Part shown: positions 9,301-17,346 of the stretch, piece after piece | How positions within the stretch are numbered: the first letter of the stretch is position 1 | Layout: every line of letters begins with the position of its first letter | Assembly (NCBI GenBank): GCA_018816735.1 | Contig: JAHIVH010000048.1 | Location: forward strand, 1 to 39,812 | Source of the DNA: Pseudomonadota bacterium | Lineage (GTDB): Bacteria > Desulfobacterota > Desulfobacteria > Desulfobacterales > JAHIVH01 | Length of the DNA: 39,812 nucleotides | Direction: 5' to 3' | The notes under the pieces: model-generated | What the model was told of the DNA's origin: nothing | Databases searched by the model: none | The model's input: the letters and a program-made list of their open reading frames with translations, nothing else | Translations under genes and position numbers: made by a program

Positions 9301-11659
9301 GACTGACAACAAAGGGCCGGTCACCGGCGCAACGGTCACGGCGCAGGTCCGGCATCCTGATGGTGATATTGATCAGGTGCTTCTAGTCGATGATGGCGGG
9401 CCCTATGATGATTTGAAAAACGATGGGATATACAGCTACGTCTATGACCGGATCAACCGACCCCTGGAAGCAAATATTTTGAGGGGGCACTCCTGGACGA
9501 TCGATATCTCCGCCAATGGGGAGAACAATTCCGGCAGGCAATTTGAACGCTATAAGCGGCTAACCTACACACCGTACATCGGCAGGGATCAAAAGGATCT
9601 GGACGGGGATAAGGATGGCATGCTCGATGTTTGGGAAAACAGATTCAAAGCTGTCAAGCCCACTGATGCGGGTGATGCTGGAAATGATTATGATCATGAC
9701 GGCCTCTCAAATATAGAAGAATTTGAACTCGGTACTAACCCGGATGATCCGGATACCGACAACGGCGGAGAATTGGACGGCAGTGAAGTCAAAAAGGGGC
9801 AGAATCCATTGTTGACAAAGGATGACACCATCCCTCCGGTTTCCGATTTCTGGGTTGAAAATCTGCCAGGTGCAGTGACCCTGCATTTCAATCCAAGATC
9901 CGAGTACCAGGAAATGCGTGTATACCGTCGAACCGGCAGCATCGGTTTCTTTAATCTGATTGGGAGTTTTGATCCATCCAAAGGAGAAATCACTGACAAA
10001 AAGCTGGTAAACAACACCAATTATTTCTACTATATGCAGCCGATAGGCTTATCGGACGCAGCCGGTTCCAATACACCCATACGGTATGCCAAGCCGGCAC
10101 GGGATCCCTATAAGCCCGAAGGAATGGTGCTGATCAACAATGATGACCTCTATACGCATTCCACCACTGTCACGGTTACGTTCAGCGGACTGACGCTCCC
10201 AGACGGCAATCCGGATATTCGGTATATACAGATCGCCAACTCTACCGATTTAAGCAGTGCAGCCTTTATCCCTTTCACGCATAAACTGTCCTGGACAATC
10301 GATCCTGAACCAGAAACCGGCCTTGCATGTATTTATGTCCGGTTTCTGGATGCGGCAGGCAATTTGAGTGACGCCATTTATGGCGACTGCATCATCTACA
10401 GGCCCATTTCCTTTCTTCCGGCAGGCTTGCTTGAATTTTGGCGTGTGACAGCGGATTTCAGGGACCCTGTGTTTAGCGGGTTGACGTTCCGCTTTCAGCA
10501 GACAAGTACACCGACCCTGTCACCCTATGGGCAGGACTTGTTTTTTGCCGGAACCGGTTTCCAGCTCTGGGCAACGGATAAACTTGGGCGGCCTGTCACT
10601 GAGTTTGACAAAAGCTTTATGATAGTGGTCAGCTATGAAGACTGGCAATGGCGGGATGCCGGTATCCGTGATGAGGCATCTCTTAACCTTTATTATAAAA
10701 GCGGTAAAAAATGGATGCCCATTCTGCCGTGTTACAGATGTAAACATGACACGGAAAAAAACAAAATCATCGTGTATCTGGATCATTTAACGGAATTTGC
10801 TCTCATGGGACCGCCCAAAGACCCGGACACGGACATCGACACCATCTCGGATGTCTGGGAGATGACCCATTTCAACAGTCTTGAAACAGCGAATAAAACC
10901 TCTGATTATGATGCGGATGGTCTTCTGGACAAAGATGAGTATCTCCGGAACACCAATCCAAAAAATCGGGATACGGATGATGACGGCATGCCCGATGGCT
11001 GGGAGGCCGAACACCTTTTGAATCCACTTGTCAAAGATTCTAATCTGGATACCGATAATGACGGCCATAGCAATGGTAAGGAGTATCAGGCCAATACGGA
11101 TCCAAACAACCGTCTTTCCTACCCGCTTATCATCACCGTTCCTTTATCCTTAGGATATAATCTGATCAGTGAGCCCACCAACACGCATTTCATGACCGAT
11201 GCTTTCACATTTTTGTCGGAAACGCCTGGGACAGGTATTGAAAAAATCCGTCACTATAACAGAGACAATAAAAACATCGAAGTCGCTTTTTTTATTGCTG
11301 GAGGGGAGATTTCGGGCGAAAACTTTCTCCTGACCGGTGGTCAAGGGATGGCTATCGAAACGTCAAATCCTATGGAAATCGAACTGTTTCAAAATGAATG
11401 TCCCTCTATCAATCTGTTACCTGGCATCAACTGGATCGGCACCCCCTGTGAACCGAACCATAATTCCGCATTTGCCCTGCTGTTGTCCATAGGAGATGAA
11501 TCCATCGTCATCTCTGTCCAGCGGTACAACCCCCAAACCGGTGCATTTGAAACCGCCTGCTATCATGAAGGCGTCATCCTGGGCACCGACTTTCCCATCA
11601 AGGCAGGAGAAGGATATATGCTAAACATGCGAAAAAGCATAACAGGGTTCAGGCCATAG
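6338..11659 (+). CDS. Giant secreted protein: HExxH protease-like domain, vWA, CLCA-like beta-sandwich, TSP3 repeats
   Basis: The open frame reaches back to 6026, but GGGAGGT stands just before the ATG at 6338 and a signal peptide (MSILFFQYRKLFFSC, ending near IFAAS) begins there, giving 1773 residues. In order: calcium-binding TSP3-like Asp repeats (about 74-122); a zinc-protease-like segment with HELWH at 203-207 and WLMDG about 15 residues on, where gluzincins usually have Glu; a vWA domain (about 655-840) with MIDAS residues DRSGS (661-665), TSVGDG and SDG; and a beta-sandwich near 975-1060 (VTGATVTAQVRHPDG, DLKNDGIYSY) like that of CLCA proteins. A second TSP3 cluster (about 1084-1155), FnIII-like segments, a third TSP3 cluster (about 1494-1590) and a GYNLIS tail module shared with the protein encoded at 3919-5184 follow. 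It is probably surface-located, calcium-dependent and adhesive and/or proteolytic; catalysis is unproven. Confidence 0.87.
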   Translation: MSILFFQYRKLFFSCSLCLILIIFIISTPGKIFAASNPGYLDASIDNIAAGSNTYRFWYSEDCNTGLNCECDIFDDTDTNGDGIDDADSDNDCMVSTDSNSDGIFDTGPDNDGDGILDVVDVDWVAGGAGVVESVPFSVQRTLDRYENDWNLKAPKWNTTTNRNIYIYNIPYLGVAYRNGSGVELDTDWMLSQGPEPRGTVLHELWHMTQYKYQVSAGGWLMDGQARMLQDKVFDDLDNRVGSRYHNSVSSYLGNTTWATKEDRDNDNVPEFDQATGLLGATYNASLWWTYLADQAGTQYGGTAGDGMDFLIDVLKAADDDGRQGKDAVNHLLHTRIDQGFDDTFWDFTVANYAKNFDLSMLHHDYLGGRDPETVLKYSDENRTAPDILIYGDQYTDAITGVTRGVERSTFNVSALITGVNGRVNGMSTAISNPDAMSAYGANYYEGMIDSDKCMLGYFRVIGDDNARFMFSWLLVKEDSNGDGDEEVVSLLRTEGKAFARAVWNPQGTAGIYTRMVGIIATGENPYGYDWEMGCTEPEIQIVNPRKENPAYVGAPDEPGRFLLWLRVTGATGTSTYVAGLEWNRDFSVNVGGALCDVLNGGYVQDQYWLVVQAPEIPSASIGDKFAVRVELGPMGSGIVDIEEEAVIYDIHASDQILVIDRSGSMGDYAKLESAKTAARLFTDVKQKFDQLGVVSFTNDANEEYPLTLIPDQDDHAGIRADAQERIDDITDANRTSVGDGLKKGQDMLDADGDPDHQWVMVLLSDGMENEPVYWNDVQSDIVNAGTKVHAIALGQDADEELMREIAETTCGDVWVDECYNFIEESGTADRSDTAKALSSGSLSLPNALADIYRRTEESIAGHQRLWQNSGSLSARQTFDIEINEDGVRDAFFSFNWSDKNTPMDVSISGPSGVSFIKLTDKKTHMVFYAKTVLPGVYRITMKPLAGTVEWVGSLSGRLVYGTELYAFIDNTRIQRLPGLPVGLQAMLTDNKGPVTGATVTAQVRHPDGDIDQVLLVDDGGPYDDLKNDGIYSYVYDRINRPLEANILRGHSWTIDISANGENNSGRQFERYKRLTYTPYIGRDQKDLDGDKDGMLDVWENRFKAVKPTDAGDAGNDYDHDGLSNIEEFELGTNPDDPDTDNGGELDGSEVKKGQNPLLTKDDTIPPVSDFWVENLPGAVTLHFNPRSEYQEMRVYRRTGSIGFFNLIGSFDPSKGEITDKKLVNNTNYFYYMQPIGLSDAAGSNTPIRYAKPARDPYKPEGMVLINNDDLYTHSTTVTVTFSGLTLPDGNPDIRYIQIANSTDLSSAAFIPFTHKLSWTIDPEPETGLACIYVRFLDAAGNLSDAIYGDCIIYRPISFLPAGLLEFWRVTADFRDPVFSGLTFRFQQTSTPTLSPYGQDLFFAGTGFQLWATDKLGRPVTEFDKSFMIVVSYEDWQWRDAGIRDEASLNLYYKSGKKWMPILPCYRCKHDTEKNKIIVYLDHLTEFALMGPPKDPDTDIDTISDVWEMTHFNSLETANKTSDYDADGLLDKDEYLRNTNPKNRDTDDDGMPDGWEAEHLLNPLVKDSNLDTDNDGHSNGKEYQANTDPNNRLSYPLIITVPLSLGYNLISEPTNTHFMTDAFTFLSETPGTGIEKIRHYNRDNKNIEVAFFIAGGEISGENFLLTGGQGMAIETSNPMEIELFQNECPSINLLPGINWIGTPCEPNHNSAFALLLSIGDESIVISVQRYNPQTGAFETACYHEGVILGTDFPIKAGEGYMLNMRKSITGFRP

Positions 11660-11692
11660 CCTTCTTAAATATATCTATATCTATTCAGGCAA

Positions 11693-11739
11693 AATACCAT
11701 TCAAACGCCACGCCATAAAGGAGTGGCTTGAATGGTATT
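11693..11739. repeat. Strong 17-bp interrupted hairpin after the giant gene
   Basis: AATACCATTCAA (11693-11704) is an exact inverted match to TTGAATGGTATT (11728-11739). Inside it GCCAC (11707-11711) pairs with GTGGC (11723-11727), with only AC unpaired between the two stems and an 11-base loop. It starts 33 bases after the stop. No U-tract follows on the plus strand, so it is either a non-canonical terminator or a small palindromic repeat element. Confidence 0.6.
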
Positions 11740-11892
11740 CTGACAGAACGTATGATGAATCGACCATTTTTGTTTGCATGATAAAATAACAGATAAAGCC
11801 TTATTTTCAATTGTATAGCAGGAAAGAAACGTTGACAGTAAATCAATATAAAAATATACTCACCCCCGATAAGTTGCCCAGTATCAATTAAA

Positions 11893-12239
11893 ATGCCTCA
11901 CCTGAAGCTATTAAAAACGCTGAGCGACCAAGTGCAAGAAAGCGTGAAAGGTCTTTATTTTTTCCAGCAAAGTAGGACCTGCATAAGCGTTTATTTGCAA
12001 AAATGACATTGGCCCTTGTCGTTAAAAGACTGCATCACTCAGGTCTTTATGGCGGTGAAGGCACAGATGACGAACACGATAAGGATTCTTTTTACATGGC
12101 CAGAGAATGGGTTAAACATTGGGGAGACACGCAATGCAGTGAACTTTATCTCCACCCCCTAACCGGTGTGGAGCGTTTGGCTACGGACGTCTTTGAGCGT
12201 ATCAGAAAAAATTCTTACACAAATAACAAAAGGGTTTAG
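11893..12239 (+). other. Two short overlapping frames, possible decayed gene
   Basis: The stretch 11740-12227 has no recognisable gene. From ATG 11893 a 37-codon frame (MPHLKLLKTLSDQVQESVKG) ends in a TGA at 12004-12006. That stop overlaps the ATG at 12003 of a 78-codon frame in another phase (KDSFYMAREWVKHWGDTQC, then GVERLATDVFERIRK). Both read like real protein and lie end to end, which fits one frameshifted gene, but neither has a ribosome site or a family I recognise. It lies beside the 3' end of a tRNA gene, a usual place for remnants of integrated elements; no integrase or attachment repeat is visible. Confidence 0.25.
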
Positions 12240-12265
12240 TCATTAATGATCCAAACCCTTATTTT
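12228..12265. terminator. Bidirectional terminator next to tRNA-Arg
   Basis: AAGGGTTT (12230-12237) pairs with AAACCCTT (12253-12260). The plus strand continues ATTTTT; the minus strand, downstream of the tRNA, continues with a T-rich run. It most plausibly ends the tRNA transcript, which finishes four bases away. Confidence 0.75.
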
Positions 12266-12268
12266 TAT

Positions 12269-12345
<77 letters not shown>

Positions 12346-12469
12346 GTAAAATGTATCGGTTCTACTAACAGATGTGGAAAAAGATGTCTATACAAAAATA
12401 GAAGAACAAGAAAAATATTTTTATCTCTTACAATATGTTGGTTTTCATGATAGAAAAAGAAATTAGATA

Positions 12470-13411
12470 ATGAAGTCAGAAAAAAAGAAAAATACTGTAT
12501 CCTTACCTGCCCCTGTAAAAGGTACTCATGCGACTGAGACCAAATCGATTGTTAAATATGATCCTCTCCAGAGTTATCTATCGGAAATTAATAGATATAA
12601 ATTATTGACAAGGGAAGAGGAAGTCGAATTGGGACTCCGCATCCAGGAGCATGATGATAGTGATGCGGCCTATAAAATGGTCACCGCCAATCTCAGGCTC
12701 GTGGTTAAAATAGCTCTTGAATTTCAACGCATCTGGATGCAGAATCTGCTAGATTTGATACAGGAGGGCAACATTGGTCTGATGCAGGCTGTCCGAAAAT
12801 TTGATCCGTATAAAAATGTCAAGTTTTCCTATTATGCGTCGTTTTGGATCAAGGCATATATTCTCAAATTCATTATGGATAACTGGCGGCTTGTAAAAAT
12901 CGGGACCACACAGGGCCAGAGAAAACTGTTTTTCAAACTGAAAAAGGAAAAACAGAAACTTATCGAAGAAGGCTTTGATCCGAAACCCCGTTTGTTATCA
13001 GAACGCCTGGGTGTATCTGAGCGTGAAATTATCGATATGGATCAGCGGTTGGATGGTTATGATATGTCGCTTGATGCACCCATAAAAGAGGACTCTGATA
13101 CAGAGAAAATCGCATTTCTAAGTTCAGAATCTGTCTCTGCAGAGACGGAAGTTGCCAAAAAGGAGATTGAAGACATTCTTCATACAAAAGTAAACGAGTT
13201 CAAAGAGACATTAAACGAAAGAGAGCTTGATATTTTTGATTCACGCATTTTTTCCGAGTCGCCTGTAACCCTCCAGGAAATTGGGGAAAAATATGAAATA
13301 TCCCGGGAGAGAGTCAGGCAGGTTGAGAAGAATATTATTAAAAAGATGAAAGATTATTTCCAGCTCGAAATCCCTGATTTTAACTCCTTTAGTAATCACG
13401 ACGAATTATAA
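12470..13411 (+). CDS. rpoH: RNA polymerase sigma factor RpoH (sigma-32 family)
   Basis: 313 residues. Region 2 is clear: TANLRLVVKIALEF, DLIQEGNIGLMQAVRKFDP and FSYYASFWIKAYILKFIM. The RpoH-box signature QRKLFFKLKKEK (about 150-161), which distinguishes heat-shock sigma-32 from RpoD, is present; in RpoH this box contributes to core RNA polymerase binding. Region 4 has the helix-turn-helix TLQEIGEKYEISRERVRQVE. The N-terminus is about 25 residues longer than in enterobacterial RpoH. The ribosome site is weak (A-rich). The stop TAA overlaps the next ATG by one base (TAATG), so translation of the TPR lipoprotein is probably coupled. This links a stress sigma factor to an envelope lipoprotein, which would fit envelope stress (inference). 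Confidence 0.85.
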   Translation: MKSEKKKNTVSLPAPVKGTHATETKSIVKYDPLQSYLSEINRYKLLTREEEVELGLRIQEHDDSDAAYKMVTANLRLVVKIALEFQRIWMQNLLDLIQEGNIGLMQAVRKFDPYKNVKFSYYASFWIKAYILKFIMDNWRLVKIGTTQGQRKLFFKLKKEKQKLIEEGFDPKPRLLSERLGVSEREIIDMDQRLDGYDMSLDAPIKEDSDTEKIAFLSSESVSAETEVAKKEIEDILHTKVNEFKETLNERELDIFDSRIFSESPVTLQEIGEKYEISRERVRQVEKNIIKKMKDYFQLEIPDFNSFSNHDEL

Positions 13412-15141
13412 TGATGAGACACGTTTCATTTCCAAAATTGATTGCCTGCGTGTTGACCGTAGCCCTTTTATACGGATGTTCAAGCATAATGACCCATAAA
13501 AAACAAACAGTTGCCCAGAAAGGTCCATCTGAAGATACAGCAGATGCGTCTGTATACTATTATTACCTGGAATCTGAGATTCATAAACAAAAAGGCAACA
13601 TCGAAAAAGCCATCGATTTTATGGATAAAACCGTTTCATTAGATCCGGACTCCATTTTCCTCAAAAAAGAACAGGCATTGTTATTTCTGATGGCCAATCG
13701 TACCGATAAAGCTGTGCAGCTTCTCGAGTTGATTGTTGATCGAGACCCTGAAGACGTTGAATCGCTTATCATGCTTGGCAGAGTCAAACAACTGCTCAAT
13801 CATGATAACAAGGAAATCATAGATATATACAACACTGTTCTTGATATTGATCCTGAGCAACAAAATATATATTTGCTCTTAGGTAATATTTATCTGGATC
13901 ATAGTGAATTTGAAAATGCGTTAGCCATATTTGAAAGACTGGTAGACCGTTTTCCGGATTCTTATGCAGGTTATTTCTATATAGGTGAAATATATAAAGA
14001 ACAGAAAAAAAATAAAGAAGCGGAATCGGCATTTTTAAAATCCATTGAAATCGAACCCGAGCTCATCGAATCCCGTTTTGAAATGATTAAACTTTTTCCC
14101 AATGACAAGAAAAAAGTCAGCCAGCTATACAAGGATGTCCTCAAGATTGATCCGGGTAATATAGAAGCTCAGACCGAACTGGGGCTCATCTATGACCAAT
14201 CCCGGAACCAAGAAAAAGCATCCCAAATATTCCAGATGCTGTCTGAATCCAATATGAAAGACACCAACGTCCTTTTAAAAATCGTAAAACTTCTCCTGGA
14301 TAACGAACGGTATGATGATATGTTAATCGTTCTTGGCGGCATGACAAAAGCATCGAAGGAAAATTCAGATATTCACTATTTTTTGGGCATGGCGAATGAT
14401 AAACTGAAAAACTATGAAGCCGCTATTTCCCATTTTAATAAAATTGACGTGAAATCAGAATTTTATGTAAAATCTGTTCTCCATACTTCTTTCATGTATC
14501 ATGAAATGGGCAATACGGATAAAGCCATCGATATACTGGAAACAGCGCTTGCTTTACATCCTGAAGACAGCGAGCTTATTGGATACCTGGGTTCATTCTA
14601 TGAAGAAATTGGTAAATTCACCGATGCTGAACGAACCCTTAAAAAGGGGTTGGAAATCGATCCGAATAATCCGATAATGCATTTTTATCTGGGTGTATTG
14701 TACGATAAAATGGGAAATGCCGACCATTCTCTTAAAGAAATGAAAACCGTTATCCTGCTTGATCCCAAAAATTCAAATGCGCTTAATTATCTGGGCTATA
14801 CCTATGCAGATCAGGGTATCAATCTGGATGAAGCCGAACAACTGATCATAAAAGCCCTGCTTTACAAACCAAACGACGGTTATATTACAGACAGTCTTGG
14901 ATGGGTTTACTATAAGAAAGGACATTTTGAAAAAGCAATCAGCTACCTTGAAAAAGCAGTCTCGCTTGTTCCGAATGACCCTCTGATTCTTGAACATTTG
15001 GGCGATGCATACAGTAAAAGCCATCAACCGGATAAAGCGATAAAATGTTACACACAGTCTCTGGAATTCAATCATAAAAATCCTGAGTTAATCCAGACCA
15101 AATTAAAGCAGTTAACTCAGGAAACGCCATCTCCTGAATAA
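13411..15141 (+). CDS. TPR-repeat lipoprotein
   Basis: 576 residues. A signal peptide with lipobox (VALLYGCSS, Cys at about residue 23) points to a lipid-anchored envelope protein. The rest is about a dozen tetratricopeptide repeats, for example IEKAIDFMDKTVSLDPDS, FENALAIFERLVDRFPDSY, TDKAIDILETALALHPEDS and FEKAISYLEKAVSLVPNDP, so it is a protein-interaction scaffold with no catalytic motif. Two ATGs stand at the start (13411 and 13414); there is no strong ribosome site, and initiation probably depends on coupling to rpoH. The next lipoprotein gene begins 18 bases after the stop. Similar TPR lipoproteins in Desulfobacterota precede LolB-like genes; a part in lipoprotein or outer-membrane biogenesis is a guess. 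Confidence 0.88.
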   Translation: MMRHVSFPKLIACVLTVALLYGCSSIMTHKKQTVAQKGPSEDTADASVYYYYLESEIHKQKGNIEKAIDFMDKTVSLDPDSIFLKKEQALLFLMANRTDKAVQLLELIVDRDPEDVESLIMLGRVKQLLNHDNKEIIDIYNTVLDIDPEQQNIYLLLGNIYLDHSEFENALAIFERLVDRFPDSYAGYFYIGEIYKEQKKNKEAESAFLKSIEIEPELIESRFEMIKLFPNDKKKVSQLYKDVLKIDPGNIEAQTELGLIYDQSRNQEKASQIFQMLSESNMKDTNVLLKIVKLLLDNERYDDMLIVLGGMTKASKENSDIHYFLGMANDKLKNYEAAISHFNKIDVKSEFYVKSVLHTSFMYHEMGNTDKAIDILETALALHPEDSELIGYLGSFYEEIGKFTDAERTLKKGLEIDPNNPIMHFYLGVLYDKMGNADHSLKEMKTVILLDPKNSNALNYLGYTYADQGINLDEAEQLIIKALLYKPNDGYITDSLGWVYYKKGHFEKAISYLEKAVSLVPNDPLILEHLGDAYSKSHQPDKAIKCYTQSLEFNHKNPELIQTKLKQLTQETPSPE

Positions 15142-15159
15142 AAAGACCGATATTTAAAT

Positions 15160-15945
15160 ATGAATTTTTTTTTGGAACTGACCAGATGTCTCCTTATCCT
15201 TGCTATTGTCTCTTTATTGAATGCCTGCGGGCATTTTAATAAGCCTCATCCACTGCAAGATCAGTTGGCGATTTCCATGGATCCGCTCAGTATGGAAATT
15301 TTATCTCAAATCAGACGGGATAACGCTCTTTTACATTCCTTCAAAGGACTGGGAGATATTAAGCTCTCTCAGAACAATAGAAGAATATCTCTTCGTCTGG
15401 CGGTTGCCGGCATTTACCCGGACCGGTTTCGGCTTGCTATTATGGATATTTCAGGACGCGTCATTGAAACCTTTTCATATGACGGAAAATTTGTTTACCT
15501 CCAGTCCCCTAATGGGTCCCACCCGTTTTTTAAAAAAAAAAGCAACCGCAAAATTATGGAAAAACTCATTTCAATCCCTGTGTTGCCGGAAGATATCATT
15601 GGTCTGCTTGCAGGGCGTCCTTTGTTTGGAATTTACGATAAAGCGATGGCAAAAATTCTTCCGGACAGTTGTAAACAGTTGGATCTGTTTAACGGGAGCA
15701 AACAGGTGGCGACAATTTTGATATCGTCGGATGATAAAATTTCTACGATTGAAAAATATGAAAAATCATCAACACCTCTTTATAAGGTATCGGTTCTATC
15801 CTATGCATCCTATGCGTCGTTTAATCTCCCCTCCTCATTTCTGATCGAAAATGGTGAAGGTGCATCCTGCAGAATAGATCTTAAAAACTATTGGCCCAAC
15901 TCAAATCCGTCTTCGGATATATTCACACTGAAAGATAGCTTATAA
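15160..15945 (+). CDS. LolB/DUF4292-like outer-membrane lipoprotein
   Basis: 261 residues. The lipobox SLLNACG follows a hydrophobic signal segment. The pattern DNALLHSFKGLGDIKLSQNNRRISLRLAVAGIYPDRFRLAIMD (given here only as a range, about 50-95) is the half-barrel start of LolB/DUF4292 proteins: short strands with alternating polar and hydrophobic residues followed by a GRVIETFSYDG turn. These bind lipid or lipoprotein at the outer membrane; LolB inserts lipoproteins received from LolA. Position behind the TPR lipoprotein and RpoH fits an envelope-maintenance unit. The homology is assigned by eye, so the exact family could be either. A run of eight T follows the start (ATGAATTTTTTTTGG), a potential slippage site. 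Confidence 0.65.
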   Translation: MNFFLELTRCLLILAIVSLLNACGHFNKPHPLQDQLAISMDPLSMEILSQIRRDNALLHSFKGLGDIKLSQNNRRISLRLAVAGIYPDRFRLAIMDISGRVIETFSYDGKFVYLQSPNGSHPFFKKKSNRKIMEKLISIPVLPEDIIGLLAGRPLFGIYDKAMAKILPDSCKQLDLFNGSKQVATILISSDDKISTIEKYEKSSTPLYKVSVLSYASYASFNLPSSFLIENGEGASCRIDLKNYWPNSNPSSDIFTLKDSL

Positions 15946-16031
15946 TTACGTATCACTTATAAAAATCTTACAGGACAATTCATGAAAGAATGGCTGTTCA
16001 TTCTTTTATCTACAAACCGATTTCGATTATC

Positions 16032-16060
16032 TTGACACGGTAGCGTTTCTGATTTATAAA
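16032..16060 (+). promoter_or_regulatory. Sigma-70 promoter
   Basis: TTGACA (16032-16037), a 17-base spacer and TATAAA (16055-16060): a consensus -35 and five of six -10 bases at ideal spacing. It lies 150 bases upstream of the substrate-binding protein gene, within the 264-base gap after the lipoprotein operon. The 5' leader would be about 140 bases. Confidence 0.8.
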
Positions 16061-16209
16061 CAGTCAGCATTATCTTTTAAATCCAGCAGATTGGAAAGAC
16101 AATAACTCTCTTATATATATTTCTTCCAAAGCGCGCACTACCGATAAACGATTTTCTCAAATTCTGATAAAATGGCGGGACAGTCTTCGTTCATTATGGA
16201 GGGCCTTAT

Positions 16210-17208
16210 ATGCCTGGGAAAACAATCCTTTTTTCCTGTTTCACGTTGTTTTTGTCTATTTTCATTATTGACGCGCATGCACAGTCAAAGAATTTTAAAG
16301 TGCTTGTGGTGATGAGCTATGAAAAATCATATCCATGGGTTGTCGAAATCAAGGCGGGCATAGATTCTTTTTTAAAAGCCGAATGCCAGATTCAGTATTT
16401 TTATATGAATACAAAAACCGATTTTGTCAATGGTCCCCAAAAAGGTCGTCAGGCATATGATCTCTATCTAACCTATCATCCTGACGGTGTCATTGTTGCA
16501 GATGATGACGCCCAGGCCATGTTTGTCGTTCCCTATTTAAAAGATAAAGTAAATACGCCGGTTATATTTTGCGGTGTTAACATGGCTCCCGACGTATATG
16601 GATATCCGGCAAAAAACGTGTCCGGTATCATTGAACGAGAACCGATGAAAGAGTCTTTATTGTTTTTAACCGAGCTCATGCCTTCTGTAAAATCATTTTC
16701 ATTTATATCCAAGGACAGTCCAACAGCACATGCTGTTGAAAGACAACTTCTGGCAGAAAAAGAGAATTATCCCATTATTTTTCTGGGGTCTGAAACTGTT
16801 ACAACGCTTAATCAGGCGATTCAGGCTACCCAACGTTTAAATAACAGCTGTGATGCATTATTGTATGTTACCATGGAAGGACTATCCGATAATAATAACA
16901 AACCGCTTTCCGATAAAGAAATCATGCCGGTCATTATTAAAAATTTTAATGGGCCGGTCATTACTAATGCCACATATAGGGTGGGATATGGTGCACTATG
17001 CGCAGTCGTTAAATCCGGTGATGAACATGGCCGGTTGGCCGGAGAACTCCTTTTGCAGGCCATGCATGGAAAACCTGTTAGCGACATCCCTATTAAAAAA
17101 AACGAATTCGGTCGAAGAATAATCAATGTGGATACCATGCATAAACTGGGTATCACCCCGAAACCTTCTTTGATTCGAAGTGCCATGCTTATCCGATCAA
17201 AAAAATAA
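16210..17208 (+). CDS. ABC-type substrate-binding protein (PF04392-like)
   Basis: 332 residues with a signal peptide (CFTLFLSIFIIDAHAQ). The mature protein has the two-lobe layout of the ABC_sub_bind (TrpX-like) family: FKVLVVMSYEKSYPWVVEIKAGI at the start, HPDGVIVADDDAQAMFVVPY, TPVIFCGVNM and a C-terminal AGELLLQAMHGKPVSDIPI. There is no Cys lipobox, so it is probably soluble in the periplasm. GGAGGG precedes the ATG by six bases. No permease or ATPase gene is adjacent; instead a hybrid histidine kinase with a large periplasmic domain follows 138 bases on. In such pairs the binding protein commonly serves as a ligand sensor for the kinase rather than for transport; that role is an inference. 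The ligand is unknown. Confidence 0.85.
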   Translation: MPGKTILFSCFTLFLSIFIIDAHAQSKNFKVLVVMSYEKSYPWVVEIKAGIDSFLKAECQIQYFYMNTKTDFVNGPQKGRQAYDLYLTYHPDGVIVADDDAQAMFVVPYLKDKVNTPVIFCGVNMAPDVYGYPAKNVSGIIEREPMKESLLFLTELMPSVKSFSFISKDSPTAHAVERQLLAEKENYPIIFLGSETVTTLNQAIQATQRLNNSCDALLYVTMEGLSDNNNKPLSDKEIMPVIIKNFNGPVITNATYRVGYGALCAVVKSGDEHGRLAGELLLQAMHGKPVSDIPIKKNEFGRRIINVDTMHKLGITPKPSLIRSAMLIRSKK

Positions 17209-17346
17209 GCCTCCCTCGCATTTTGACAGGGCAAATTATGTCGGATGGAGACACACGTTCGTTTGTCTTAAACAAACTTAAATGAATTCTGCCTTGAATA
17301 CTCTCCTTCCGTACATTATTTATTTTCTAAAACAGGAGTACTTTGA

